NCBI GenBank assembly: GCA_964388085.1
Contig: CAYLZW010000174.1
Location: 1-12,341, forward strand
Origin: CAYLZW01 sp964388085
GTDB taxonomy: Bacteria > Myxococcota > UBA727 > CAYLZW01
DNA: 12,341 nt
Direction: 5' to 3'
A model generated the notes under the pieces. The model was not told where the DNA came from. It was given only the letters and a program-made list of their open reading frames with translations, and did not search any database. This document shows positions 1 through 6,847 of the stretch, piece after piece. The stretch's first letter is position 1. Each line of letters begins with the position of its first letter. Both the position numbers and the translations under genes were made by a program.

Positions 1-201
1 CTCAAGAAGGCGTTCTCGTACGAGTGGCGCCTTTGGACCATGCCGGAGATCCGCGAGATCCTCGCCGAGGCGGGCTTCTCCGAGACGCGCGTCTACTGGG
101 AGGCCGAGGACAAGGACGGCGAAGGCAGCGGGCGCTTCTACCGCACCGAGAACGCTCCGGCCGACCTCACCTGGCTCGCGTACCTCGTCGCCGTCAAGTA
201 G
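1..201 (+). CDS. SAM-dependent methyltransferase, C-terminal 66 residues (5' end outside window)
   Basis: The reading frame is open from the first base and ends with TAG at 199-201, so only the last 66 residues are visible. The segment WRLWTMPEIREILAEAGF, followed by VYWE, an acidic DKDGEG stretch and a terminal LAYLVAVK, resembles the last helix-strand elements of a class I SAM-dependent methyltransferase family seen in many proteobacteria. In that family the 'WT(M/L/I)PE...EAGF' helix precedes the final beta strands. The SAM-binding motif itself lies upstream of the window, so substrate and activity cannot be judged. The gene is followed by a 62-bp gap and then the MscS gene on the same strand. 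That gap carries a promoter-like box, so cotranscription is not required. The methyltransferase call is a family-level resemblance from a short piece. Confidence 0.7.
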   Translation, partial: LKKAFSYEWRLWTMPEIREILAEAGFSETRVYWEAEDKDGEGSGRFYRTENAPADLTWLAYLVAVK

Positions 202-246
202 CGGCCCGGCACGGGTGAGGCAGGGTTCCGCCCGGGTCGGCAACCC

Positions 247-255
247 TGCTAGAAA
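247..255 (+). promoter_or_regulatory. Extended -10-like box for the MscS gene
   Basis: TGC followed by TAGAAA (hexamer 250-255) lies 8 bp before the ATG at 264. No Shine-Dalgarno-like sequence is present in the gap. A -35 element is not evident; TTCCGC at 226-231 is a poor match. The spacing would put the transcript start at or very near the ATG, giving a leaderless mRNA. This is inference from spacing and motif only. Confidence 0.4.
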
Positions 256-263
256 AGCCAGCC

Positions 264-1217
264 ATGCCCAACGGCAGACTGACCGACTGGCTCCACGAGG
301 CCGGCATCAACGGCGAGCTGCAGACGAACATCGTCGCCTCGATCATCGCCGTGGTGCTGGTGTGGGCGCTGCACAGCCTCGTGCAGCGCTTCCTGGTCTC
401 GCGCTTCATCAAGAGCCCGGAGGCGCGCTTCAACGTGCGCCGCGCCGTGCGTTATGTCGGCGTGTTCACCGGCGTCTTCATCATCGGGCGCATCTGGTAC
501 TCGGGCTTTCAGTCGGTCGCCACGCTCTTCGGTCTGCTCGGCGCCGGCATCGCCATCGCGCTCAAGGACCCGCTGACGAACCTGGCCGGCTGGGTCTTCC
601 TCGTCGTGCGCACGCCCTTTCGCATCGGCGACCGCATCCTCATCGGCGAGCACATCGGGGACGTCGTCGACATCGGGCTGTTCCAGTTCCAGCTGCACGA
701 GATCGGCGCCTGGATCGACGCCGATCAGGCCACCGGCCGCGTCATCTACGTGCCGAACGCGCGCGTGTTCACGCAGCCGCAGCTCAACTACCACCGCGGG
801 CTGCCGTGCATCTTCGACAACCTGTTCGTGAACCTCACCTTCGAGAGCGACTGGAAGAAGGCGAAGGACATCCTGAAAGAGTGTGGGCGTCGTCACGCGT
901 TGCCCGATCCATCACGCCGCCTCGGCGACGAGCGCATGGGCGACACGGGCTTCTTCCTGCTCGGCGGCTCGCGGGAGTGTGAGGTGTTCACGTCGGTGCG
1001 GCACAGCGGCGTGCGGCTGATGCTGCGCTACGCCGTCGACCCGCGCCGGCGCACGCCGACCTTCTCGGCCATCTGGGAGGACGTGCTCGACGCCTTCGCG
1101 CACCACGACGACATCCGCTGGGCCTACCGCACCTACCGGCGCGTCGAGGACGGACCGGGCGGTCACGGCGCGCTCCAGCCCGTGCCGCGCGAGACCGTGC
1201 ACGACGGTTCGCGCTGA
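264..1217 (+). CDS. MscS-family mechanosensitive ion channel
   Basis: This 317-residue inner-membrane protein probably opens under membrane tension to release solutes during hypo-osmotic shock. Hydrophobic helices are visible at about residues 22-45 and 64-81. A Gly/Ala-rich pore-lining helix follows at about 86-115 (GLLGAGIAIALKDPLTNLAG), which is the hallmark of MscS TM3. The beta domain comes next: PFRIGDRI at 118-125, the EHIGDVVDIGLFQ stretch, and the conserved YVPNA segment. The C-terminal part has the TSVxxSGVxLxLRYxVDPR pattern and ends with IWEDVLDAF and DIRWAYRTYRR, typical of a soluble-cage subfamily. The ATG at 264 is chosen because translation from it begins just before TM1 and a -10-like box sits 8 bp upstream; no ribosome-binding site is seen. 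It is convergent with the ABC-F gene. No frameshift or missing element is apparent. Confidence 0.92.
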   Translation: MPNGRLTDWLHEAGINGELQTNIVASIIAVVLVWALHSLVQRFLVSRFIKSPEARFNVRRAVRYVGVFTGVFIIGRIWYSGFQSVATLFGLLGAGIAIALKDPLTNLAGWVFLVVRTPFRIGDRILIGEHIGDVVDIGLFQFQLHEIGAWIDADQATGRVIYVPNARVFTQPQLNYHRGLPCIFDNLFVNLTFESDWKKAKDILKECGRRHALPDPSRRLGDERMGDTGFFLLGGSRECEVFTSVRHSGVRLMLRYAVDPRRRTPTFSAIWEDVLDAFAHHDDIRWAYRTYRRVEDGPGGHGALQPVPRETVHDGSR

Positions 1218-1231
1218 GGGGTCGCCCCCCT
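1217..1231 (+). terminator. Weak hairpin after the MscS gene
   Basis: AGGGG (1217-1221) and CCCCT (1227-1231) can pair around a 5-nt loop at the stop codon of the MscS gene, in the 43-bp gap between convergent genes. There is no clear U-tract (GTCTT follows), so termination activity is uncertain. Confidence 0.25.
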
Positions 1232-1260
1232 GTCTTGGCTGGCTCCAGCGCCTGCGTTCG

Positions 1261-2913
1261 TTAGCGATCCAGACGCACGTCGCCGACGCGGCGCAGGAAC
1301 TCTTCGTACGGTCCGTTGTAGTCGTCGATGCCGTGCTTGCTCATGGCGAGCACGCGCGTGGCCGCCTCGGAGACGAGGTCTCTGTCGTGCGTGACGAAGA
1401 TGACGGTGCCCTCGTAGCGCACGATGGCGTCGCGCAGGGCGGAGATGGACTCGAGGTCGAGGTGGTTCGTCGGCTCGTCGAACACGAGCACGTTGTGCTT
1501 CAAGAGCATGAGCTTGGCGAACAACAGCCGCGCGGTCTCACCGCCGGAGAGCACCTGCGTCTGCTTCTCGCCCTCCTCGCCCGAGAACAGCATGCGCCCG
1601 AGGAGGTTTCGGATGTCCTCCTTGTTGGCGCGCTCGCCGCCGATGGCCTCGTCGAGGGAGAGCAGCCACTCCCACAGCTTCACGTTCGGCGGGATGCCCT
1701 CGCTGTGCTCCTGCGCGAAGTAGCCGACGCGCGTCTCGTGGCCCCAGGTGATGTCGCCGGCGTCCTTCTCGACCTCGCCGAGCAACAGGCGCACGAGCGT
1801 CGTCTTGCCGATGCCGGACGGGCCGATGACGGCCATCTTGTCGCCGCGCATGAGCAGCAGGTCGAGGTTGTCGACGATGGGGATGTCCGGCCGGGGGTTC
1901 GACGGCGACGGCTCGACGTGGAACGTCTTCGAGAGGCCCTTCACCTGCAGCACGTGCTTGCCGGAGGGCTTGCCCGCGATCTCGAAGCGGATGAACGGCC
2001 GCTGGATGTTCGACTTCTTGAGCTCGTTGCCCTGTAGGCGCGCGATCTCCTTCTTGCGGCTCTGCACCTGCGAGGCGCGCGTGCCCGCCGAGAAGCGCGC
2101 GATGAAGTCCTTGAGCTGCTCGACCTTCTTGGCCTTGTCCGCGTTCTCGGCCTCGAGCCGGCCGCGGATCTGCGACTTCTGCAGCACCATGTCGTCGTAG
2201 TTGCCGGTGTAGACGATGATGGTCTCGTAGTCGATGTCGGCGATGTGCGTCGTCACCTCGTTCAAGAAGTGCCGATCGTGGCTGATGACGACGAGCGAGC
2301 CCTCGTAGGCGAGCAAGAAGCGCTCGAGCCAACGGATGCTGTCGAGATCGAGGTGGTTGGTAGGCTCGTCGAGCAAGAGGCACTCGGGCTTGCCGAACAG
2401 CGCCTGGGCGAGCAGCACGCGCAGCTTGAGGCCGCCCGAGAGGGCCTTCATCTTGGCGCCGTGGTGCTCCTCGGGGATGCCGAGGCCGTCGAGCAGCTTG
2501 GCCGCCTCCACCTCGGCGACGTAGCCGTCCTCCTCGGCGATGACGGTCTCGAGCTCGCCGAGCTCCATGCCCATCTCTTCGGTGAACTCGGCGCCCTCTT
2601 CACAGCGCTTCAGGATCTCGTTCTTCTTCGCGGTGGCCCCCCACAGGCGCTTGTTGCCCATGATGACCGTCTCGATGACGGCGTGCTCGTCGAAGGCGAA
2701 CTGATCCTGACGCAGGATGGACGTCTTCTCCGGCCGCGAGACGTGTCCCTTCATGGGCTCGGCGTCACCGGCGAGGAACTTCATGAAGGTGGACTTGCCC
2801 GCGCCGTTCGGCCCCGTGAGGCCGTAGCGGTGACCGGGCGCGAACACGACGCTGACGTTGTCGAACAACGTCTTGCCGCCGTAACTCTGAGAGACCTCGT
2901 GGACCGTCAACAT
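1261..2913 (-). CDS. ybiT: ABC-F family ATPase, YbiT-like
   Basis: A 550-residue cytoplasmic protein with two tandem ABC ATPase domains and no membrane segment, as expected for ABC-F proteins that act on ribosomes. Domain 1 has Walker A GPNGAGKST (34-42), signature LSGGLKLR (158-165), Walker B with LLLDEPTNHLD (Glu183) and switch His212. The charged interdomain linker spans about 242-310. Domain 2 has Walker A GPSGIGKTT (364-372), signature LSGGETAR (455-462), Walker B DEPTNHLD (Glu480) and switch His509. Both catalytic glutamates are present. Whole-length similarity recalled from E. coli YbiT is strong: RYGLxGxNGxGKSTFMK, LRQDQFAF, TVIMGxKxLW, GxRxGYxAQxH and the ARFSA linker. YbiT is about 530 residues. 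YbiT-group proteins are translation-associated; antibiotic resistance should not be inferred. The ATG at 2913 is supported by the N-terminal alignment; TGATAGGCG, 6 bp upstream, may be a -10 box. Confidence 0.95.
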   Translation of the reverse strand: MLTVHEVSQSYGGKTLFDNVSVVFAPGHRYGLTGPNGAGKSTFMKFLAGDAEPMKGHVSRPEKTSILRQDQFAFDEHAVIETVIMGNKRLWGATAKKNEILKRCEEGAEFTEEMGMELGELETVIAEEDGYVAEVEAAKLLDGLGIPEEHHGAKMKALSGGLKLRVLLAQALFGKPECLLLDEPTNHLDLDSIRWLERFLLAYEGSLVVISHDRHFLNEVTTHIADIDYETIIVYTGNYDDMVLQKSQIRGRLEAENADKAKKVEQLKDFIARFSAGTRASQVQSRKKEIARLQGNELKKSNIQRPFIRFEIAGKPSGKHVLQVKGLSKTFHVEPSPSNPRPDIPIVDNLDLLLMRGDKMAVIGPSGIGKTTLVRLLLGEVEKDAGDITWGHETRVGYFAQEHSEGIPPNVKLWEWLLSLDEAIGGERANKEDIRNLLGRMLFSGEEGEKQTQVLSGGETARLLFAKLMLLKHNVLVFDEPTNHLDLESISALRDAIVRYEGTVIFVTHDRDLVSEAATRVLAMSKHGIDDYNGPYEEFLRRVGDVRLDR

Positions 2914-2919
2914 GAGGTC

Positions 2920-2928
2920 CGCCTATCA
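2920..2928 (-). promoter_or_regulatory. Extended -10-like box for the ybiT-like gene
   Basis: On the minus strand TGA-TAGGCG precedes GACCTC and the ATG, leaving 6 bp between hexamer and start. It could set a leaderless start. AGGCGGA in the same place could also act as a weak ribosome-binding site, so the two readings compete. Confidence 0.3.
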
Positions 2929-3063
2929 GGAAGGACGCGCACGGGCAGCAGCCTTTGCAGATCGTGAGGCAATTCTCCTCTGCGCGAGCGCTCCTGCCGA
3001 CAGGGGGGCGAGCGCGTACGTCAAAGGGAGGGCCGTCACCGGCGCCACCCGAGGAGAGTGCCT

Positions 3064-3633
3064 ATGGACCAGAACGGATCCGCCCGCGTCGCCGCCGGGG
3101 TCATCGGCGGCCTGCTCTTGCTGCTCGGCCTGTTCGCCTTCGCGGCCCCCGTGGTCGCGGGGCTGGCCACGAACCTGGCGGTCGGCGGTGTGCTCGTCGC
3201 GGCCGGCGTGCTGCGCTTCGTCTACGCCGCCCGCGCCCGTGGCGCTCCCCGCGCCGGCATCTCCGCGCTCCTCGGCGTGCTCTCGCTCGTCGCGGGCGTG
3301 CTCCTGCTGGTCCTGCCGCTCGTCGGCCTGCTCGCGCTCACGCTGGTGTTCGGCGGCTACCTCGTGGTGCACGGCGCGCTCGAGAGCTACGCCGCCCTCA
3401 AGTGGCGGCGCCGCACCGAGCCGTGGGGCTGGCTGCTCGTCGGTGGCCTGGCGGCGCTCGTGCTCGGCGCCATCGTCTTGATCGGTTGGCCGATCACGGG
3501 CCTGTTCGCCATCGGCGTCATCACCGCCGTGCACCTCCTCGTCATCGGCAGCGGGCTGCTGGCCGCGGCGATCGCCGGCACCGGCGCGCAGCGACGCAGC
3601 GTCGGGCCGACGAGCACGCCAGCGCCCGCCTGA
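3064..3633 (+). CDS. HdeD-like (DUF308) integral membrane protein
   Basis: A 189-residue, very hydrophobic protein with about six predicted membrane helices in paired blocks: about 9-31, 33-54, 66-88, 91-108, 121-143 and 145-170. Short basic loops separate them (YAARARGAPR, KWRRRTEP). It ends in a Pro/Thr-rich polar tail. Length, repeated GG-L/V helix pattern and the GGYLVVHGALE segment fit the HdeD/DUF308 family, named for the acid-resistance membrane protein HdeD. The role here is likely a stress-related inner-membrane protein, but no substrate is known. The ATG at 3064 is preferred over the in-frame GTG at 3058, because GAGGAGA at 3051-3057 lies 6 bp from the ATG but directly abuts the GTG. 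It stands alone, divergent from the ybiT-like gene. Confidence 0.85.
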   Translation: MDQNGSARVAAGVIGGLLLLLGLFAFAAPVVAGLATNLAVGGVLVAAGVLRFVYAARARGAPRAGISALLGVLSLVAGVLLLVLPLVGLLALTLVFGGYLVVHGALESYAALKWRRRTEPWGWLLVGGLAALVLGAIVLIGWPITGLFAIGVITAVHLLVIGSGLLAAAIAGTGAQRRSVGPTSTPAPA

Positions 3634-3724
3634 GGCGTCCCCTAGGCGCGCGGCGCGCAGGAGCAGGTCGTCGCGTTCGGCGGCGGCTCTCGACGCGGGC
3701 GCCGTGCGATCTTCTTCGAGAGCC

Positions 3725-3754
3725 GCGCCTCCTCGCCGCAGCACGAGGAGGCGC
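3725..3754. repeat. Perfect 11-bp inverted repeat, strong hairpin
   Basis: GCGCCTCCTCG (3725-3735) and CGAGGAGGCGC (3744-3754) pair perfectly around an 8-nt loop. It lies between the convergent HdeD-like and VOC genes. Neither side has a T-tract, so it is not a classical intrinsic terminator, but it could block readthrough or protect 3' ends. Confidence 0.5.
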
Positions 3755-3778
3755 GACCCGCCGCACAGCCCGTCCCGG

Positions 3779-3871
3779 TCACAGGGACTTCAGGTACTCC
3801 ACCAGGTCCGCGTGCTCGTCGTCGCTGAGGCCGAGCTCGAAGAAGCTGTCGTAGTGCGTAACGACGCGCAC
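3779..3871 (-). pseudogene. Decayed C-terminal fragment resembling a cytochrome c domain
   Basis: On the minus strand a 30-codon stretch ends in TGA at 3779-3781 and reads VVTHYDSFF, then LSDDEHADLVEYLKSL. The pattern 'HY..FF.LGL(S/T)..E.ADLV.YLKSL-stop' is the familiar last helix of c-type cytochrome and di-haem peroxidase-like proteins. No CxxCH haem site, Met-ligand segment or start region is found upstream. In the same frame the sequence runs into the (GAAGCC)7 repeat, giving an Ala-Ser run, and then into the VOC gene in another frame. I read it as the stranded 3' end of a gene whose body was lost, perhaps by the rearrangement that brought in the VOC gene. The resemblance rests on about 30 residues, so chance or a small unrelated peptide cannot be excluded. 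Confidence 0.42.
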
Positions 3872-3893
3872 GACGCCTGAGCGCGAGGCGCAA

Positions 3894-3935
3894 GAAGCCG
3901 AAGCCGAAGCCGAAGCCGAAGCCGAAGCCGAAGCC
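3894..3935. repeat. Hexanucleotide tandem repeat (GAAGCC)7
   Basis: Seven exact, uninterrupted copies of GAAGCC fill 3894-3935, ending 4 bp from the stop codon (3940-3942) of the minus-strand VOC gene. The tract is a simple-sequence repeat liable to slippage. Because the unit is 6 bp, copy-number change would not shift any frame. In the 3' flank of the VOC gene, on its transcript, it would read as GGCUUC repeats. Confidence 0.95.
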
Positions 3936-3939
3936 GCGG

Positions 3940-4350
3940 TTACGCCGGCTTCTCGACGTTGACCATCCAGTCCACGCCGAACTTGTCGGTGAGCATGCCA
4001 AAGCGCGCGGCCCAGAAGGTCTCGGTCAGCGGCATGTTCACCCGCCCGCCTTCGGAGAGCGCGGCGAAGACGCGATCGGCCTCGGCCGCGGTGTCGAGAT
4101 GGGCCGAGATGGAGAAGCCGCTGTGCTCCTCCTGCTTGCCGGGAGGCATGTCCGAGCCCATCAGGACCGCGTCACCGACGAGGAGGCGCGCGTGCATGAT
4201 CGCGTCCTTCCAGTCGGGCGGGACCTCGTCGGCCATGGGCGTCTCGCCGTGCGTCTGCATCACCTCGATCTTCCCGCCGAGCGCCTTCTCGTAGAACTTG
4301 AACGCCTCTGCGCAGTTGCCGTTGAAGGTCAGGTACGTCGTCAGTTGCAT
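3940..4350 (-). CDS. VOC-superfamily (PhnB-like glyoxalase/bleomycin-resistance fold) protein
   Basis: A 136-residue cytoplasmic protein, close to the usual 130-150 of PhnB-like VOC proteins. The first beta-alpha-beta unit is YLTFNGNCAEAFKFYEKALGGKI (about 6-28). The middle has HARLLVGDAVLMGSDMPPG (53-71). The second module shows the HLDTAAEADRVFAALSEGGRVNMPL pattern and ends with TETFWAARFGMLTDKFGVDWMVN (109-131), the diagnostic C-terminal signature of this group. Many members have no known reaction, so the name describes fold only. The ATG at 4350 is chosen over the in-frame ATG at 4455. Homology begins at MQLTTYL, and GGAG lies 7 bp before it (4358-4361). The extra 35 codons of the longer frame have no family resemblance. 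The gene is divergent from the exported-protein operon. Confidence 0.9.
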   Translation of the reverse strand: MQLTTYLTFNGNCAEAFKFYEKALGGKIEVMQTHGETPMADEVPPDWKDAIMHARLLVGDAVLMGSDMPPGKQEEHSGFSISAHLDTAAEADRVFAALSEGGRVNMPLTETFWAARFGMLTDKFGVDWMVNVEKPA

Positions 4351-4486
4351 CGCGTGGCTCCGTTGCTCGGGTGGACCGCCCCAGGGACACCTCGGGGACA
4401 GCGCGATAGCGCCGTCAAGGGCGGCGGTCCACGGCTCGGGGTGCGTTCGACCCATGGCCGCCCTGCTGCAGACCTCGCGCGCACCG

Positions 4487-4516
4487 TTGTCAGCCTCGAT
4501 CGGCGCTTGCTACCTT
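4487..4516 (+). promoter_or_regulatory. Candidate sigma70-type promoter for the exported-protein operon
   Basis: TTGTCA (4487-4492) and an extended -10 TGC-TACCTT (hexamer 4511-4516) are separated by 18 bp. Transcription would begin about 4523, giving a short leader that contains GAGGA (4530-4534), 4 bp before the ATG at 4539. This is the best-formed promoter next to a protein-coding gene in the window. It is a motif match only. Confidence 0.5.
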
Positions 4517-4538
4517 CCCGCGCTTCCTCGAGGACCTC

Positions 4539-5441
4539 ATGCGGACCCACCTACCGGCCCCCCTGCCGTTCCTCCCCCTCGTCGCCCTGCTCCTGCACTC
4601 CGCCAGCGCGAGCGCACAGACGAGCGAAGAGCGCGCCCGCTTCTTGTACGAGGCCGCGAACCGCGCCATCGAGAGACAAGACTGGCCCGAATGCGTCGAC
4701 TCCCTCGAGCGCGCGCAAAAGGCGCTCGGCCGCAGCGCGCTTCGGTTGCAAGCGCCGCTCGTCCGTTGCCATTACGAGCAGCAGGCGTGGGCCGACGTGG
4801 TGGCAGCGGCGAAGGTCTATTTCAGCCTCGACGGCGCCGACCCGAGCTTGGTGGAGTACCAGGAGGTCGGCGCCATGCTCGTCGAGGCGGAGAAGCACGT
4901 GGAGAGCGCGCGCGCCGCCGAAGCGGAGCGCGTAGAGGCCGACCGCCGCCTGCGCCAGGCAGAAGAGAAGAAGCAGCGCGACCTCGAAGCGGCGCAGCTC
5001 GCCGAGCAGCGGCGCCAACAGCGAGCGCAGCAGTTGGCGTTCGAACGAGCCGAGCGTGAGCGTGCCGCCCACGTCGCCGGCGCGCCCGCGCGACGCGCTG
5101 GCTATCTGGCAGAGGCCGAGGAGGAGTCGTGGGCCGCGTTTGGCCAACGGCTGTACGGCGTGGGCCTCATCACCGTCGCGCTCGCCGCCGGTGCCGCGGG
5201 CCTCGGCGCCGGAATCTATGGCATCAGCGTGCTCTCCGAGGTCGACGTCAGCGACGACGAGGGGCTCATCGCCCTCGGCGCCCTCGGCGGCGGGATCGCC
5301 GCGCTCTCGTTCGCGGGCTGGCTCGGCTTCGGCGTGGCCCCTGATGAATTCTCCGGCGCCGACGTGCACGACATCAAGGCGGACACCCTGCGCGCGAAGG
5401 CCGCCGAGGAGGACGCGCTCATCTCCGGTTCCGCGCGATGA
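4539..5441 (+). CDS. Exported protein: signal peptide, helical repeat-like N-domain, coiled coil, two C-terminal hydrophobic segments; unknown function
   Basis: Not recognised as a named family. The 300-residue product starts with a signal peptide (MRTHLPAP, hydrophobic core FLPLVALLLH, cleavage near SASA-Q at about 26/27). Residues 29-118 are helical and TPR-like (FLYEAANRAIERQDWPECVDSLERAQKALG resembles one TPR unit). Residues 118-178 are an Ala/Glu/Arg/Gln-rich coiled coil. Two hydrophobic, Gly/Ala-rich segments follow (about 206-231 and 242-267), with a short acidic loop between them. This order, TPR-like domain, coiled coil and a terminal hydrophobic pair, is common among uncharacterised envelope proteins of myxobacteria. 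The next gene starts within the stop codon (ATGA, 5438-5441), so the two proteins are probably made together. Location is likely periplasmic and anchored by the C-terminal segments. No catalytic motif was seen. Confidence 0.8.
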   Translation: MRTHLPAPLPFLPLVALLLHSASASAQTSEERARFLYEAANRAIERQDWPECVDSLERAQKALGRSALRLQAPLVRCHYEQQAWADVVAAAKVYFSLDGADPSLVEYQEVGAMLVEAEKHVESARAAEAERVEADRRLRQAEEKKQRDLEAAQLAEQRRQQRAQQLAFERAERERAAHVAGAPARRAGYLAEAEEESWAAFGQRLYGVGLITVALAAGAAGLGAGIYGISVLSEVDVSDDEGLIALGALGGGIAALSFAGWLGFGVAPDEFSGADVHDIKADTLRAKAAEEDALISGSAR

Positions 5442-6787
5442 CTCGCTCGTTCGTGTTCGCCGTGGCGCTCGCGCTGCTCGGCTCGTGCGCGCTCCCCGGG
5501 CGCGCGCACGCCAAGGCCTTTCGTGGCGAGACCGAGATCTTCATCCCCCTGTCCGACGAGACGCGCTTCATCGGCGACACGCACCTGATGCTGCGCTGGC
5601 GCGTGTGGTCGCTGATGGGGGAGCCCGTCGTGTATTGCCAGGCGGCCTGGATCGCGGAGCCGGAGATCCTGCGCGCGCGCCTCGACGAGCCGGAGGCGCC
5701 GGACGAGGTGCTGAGGCGCGCCTCGCTGGTGAGCGTGTACGTGGCGACCTCCGTGATGACGCAAGAGAAGCCCGGCTTCCTCTGGGAACAGCAGTCCGTG
5801 TGGATGCCGTGCGACGTCGGCGCCATGACCAAGGTCTTCCTCGGCAGCGTGAAGCAATTCCAGGCGCTCCCCGAGCGAGAGAAGGAGCCCTATTTCAGCT
5901 ACAACGCCCCCGAGTCTCCGTCGTGGGGCACGCTGTTCAAGGTCGGCAATTCGAATGTGCCGGCCGGGCGCGCGAAGAGCATCCTCAAGCAGCACGGCCT
6001 ACGCCTCTATGAAGTCCCGGGCTGGGGCAAGGCGGTCGTGAAGGCGAAGCTCCTCGCCTGGGCGCTCGGCCTCTGGAGATCCGAGCAGCGCTCGGCGCGG
6101 CTGGCCGAGGAGCGCAAGCGCGTCGAGGCCGAGCGGCAGGAGCGACGGCGGCAAGCGTACGGCACAGGCGACTCCTCATCGACGCCGAGCCCACCCGCGC
6201 GCGAAGGCAGCGGCGACTTCTGGTCGACGCCGCACACGCAAGCGAAGACGGAGGCGACGGACTTCTGGTCGGCCCCCGACGACCCGCTGACCGTCGAGGA
6301 GCGCAAAGAGGACCTGCAGTTCCAGGCGACGCAGAGCGAGATCTCCGCGGCGGCCGCGTCTCACGAAGCCGATCAGCGACGCCAGCAGGAGCTCATCGCG
6401 GCCAAGCAGCGCGAGCTCGAGCGGCGCACCAGCGACAAATGGTGTGACGAGGTGAGCTCGAAGGTGAGCCAATGCATCTACGACGCGTGCGGATCGCGGC
6501 CGTCGCGCTCGTTGGGGCTGACCGTCTGCCCCGTCGACGATCGCTGCTGCGGCATGTGCAGCAGCGACTACACGGCGCCTCCCGAGGGCTGTGAATCGTA
6601 CTGCTACGAAGTGAAGCAGGCGCGAAGGGAGCGCGCGCGCGAGCTCGAGTCGAAGCAGGACGACTGGGACCGCTGCGCCGATCGCGAGCGGCCCGATTGT
6701 GGACCGGAGGGGTTCGTCGACGTGCCGACCTGCCAGGCGGAGATGAAGGCCTTCCGCGAGTCGATGGCGCGAGGCTTTCGGGACTGA
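5438..6787 (+). CDS. Exported cysteine-rich protein of unknown function, translationally coupled to the preceding gene
   Basis: The 449-residue product is not recognised. A signal peptide is clear (RSFVFAVALALLGSCALPGRAHA). Cleavage after AHA (residue 25) is likely; the alternative LGSC at 14-17 is a loose lipobox. Residues 26-205 look globular, with two cysteines (67 and 125). A charged helical stretch follows at about 216-240. A Ser/Pro-rich linker carries DFWSTP (260-265) and DFWSAP (275-280), and a second coiled-coil-like segment spans about 286-332. The C-terminal domain (333-432) holds 12 cysteines, including a CC at 370-371 and C-x-x-C just after, which suggests disulfide bonds outside the cytoplasm. 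Because its ATG overlaps the upstream stop and no good ribosome-binding site precedes it, translation probably depends on coupling. A structural or assembly partner for the upstream protein is an inference. Confidence 0.8.
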   Translation: MTRSFVFAVALALLGSCALPGRAHAKAFRGETEIFIPLSDETRFIGDTHLMLRWRVWSLMGEPVVYCQAAWIAEPEILRARLDEPEAPDEVLRRASLVSVYVATSVMTQEKPGFLWEQQSVWMPCDVGAMTKVFLGSVKQFQALPEREKEPYFSYNAPESPSWGTLFKVGNSNVPAGRAKSILKQHGLRLYEVPGWGKAVVKAKLLAWALGLWRSEQRSARLAEERKRVEAERQERRRQAYGTGDSSSTPSPPAREGSGDFWSTPHTQAKTEATDFWSAPDDPLTVEERKEDLQFQATQSEISAAAASHEADQRRQQELIAAKQRELERRTSDKWCDEVSSKVSQCIYDACGSRPSRSLGLTVCPVDDRCCGMCSSDYTAPPEGCESYCYEVKQARRERARELESKQDDWDRCADRERPDCGPEGFVDVPTCQAEMKAFRESMARGFRD

Positions 6788-6847
6788 TCCGTCAGGCGCG
6801 CCCGCGAGCGCTCTCGGCGGCGCTGCTGCGCTCCTCCTCCGGCGCCG

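Noticed and set aside
3894..3935. Possible CRISPR-like or regulatory repeat array
   Set aside because: The units are 6 bp with no spacers, so it is a simple microsatellite, not a CRISPR array.
3642..4001. A minus-strand frame with a (Gly-Phe) run from the GAAGCC repeat
   Set aside because: The run is only the microsatellite read in one frame. The start lies inside the VOC gene and the remainder is Arg-rich with no resemblance. The cytochrome-like tail is in a different frame.
4351..4455. 35-codon N-terminal extension of the VOC gene to an ATG at 4455
   Set aside because: Family similarity begins at MQLTTYL, which has its own GGAG 7 bp upstream. The extension has no signal peptide or conserved sequence.
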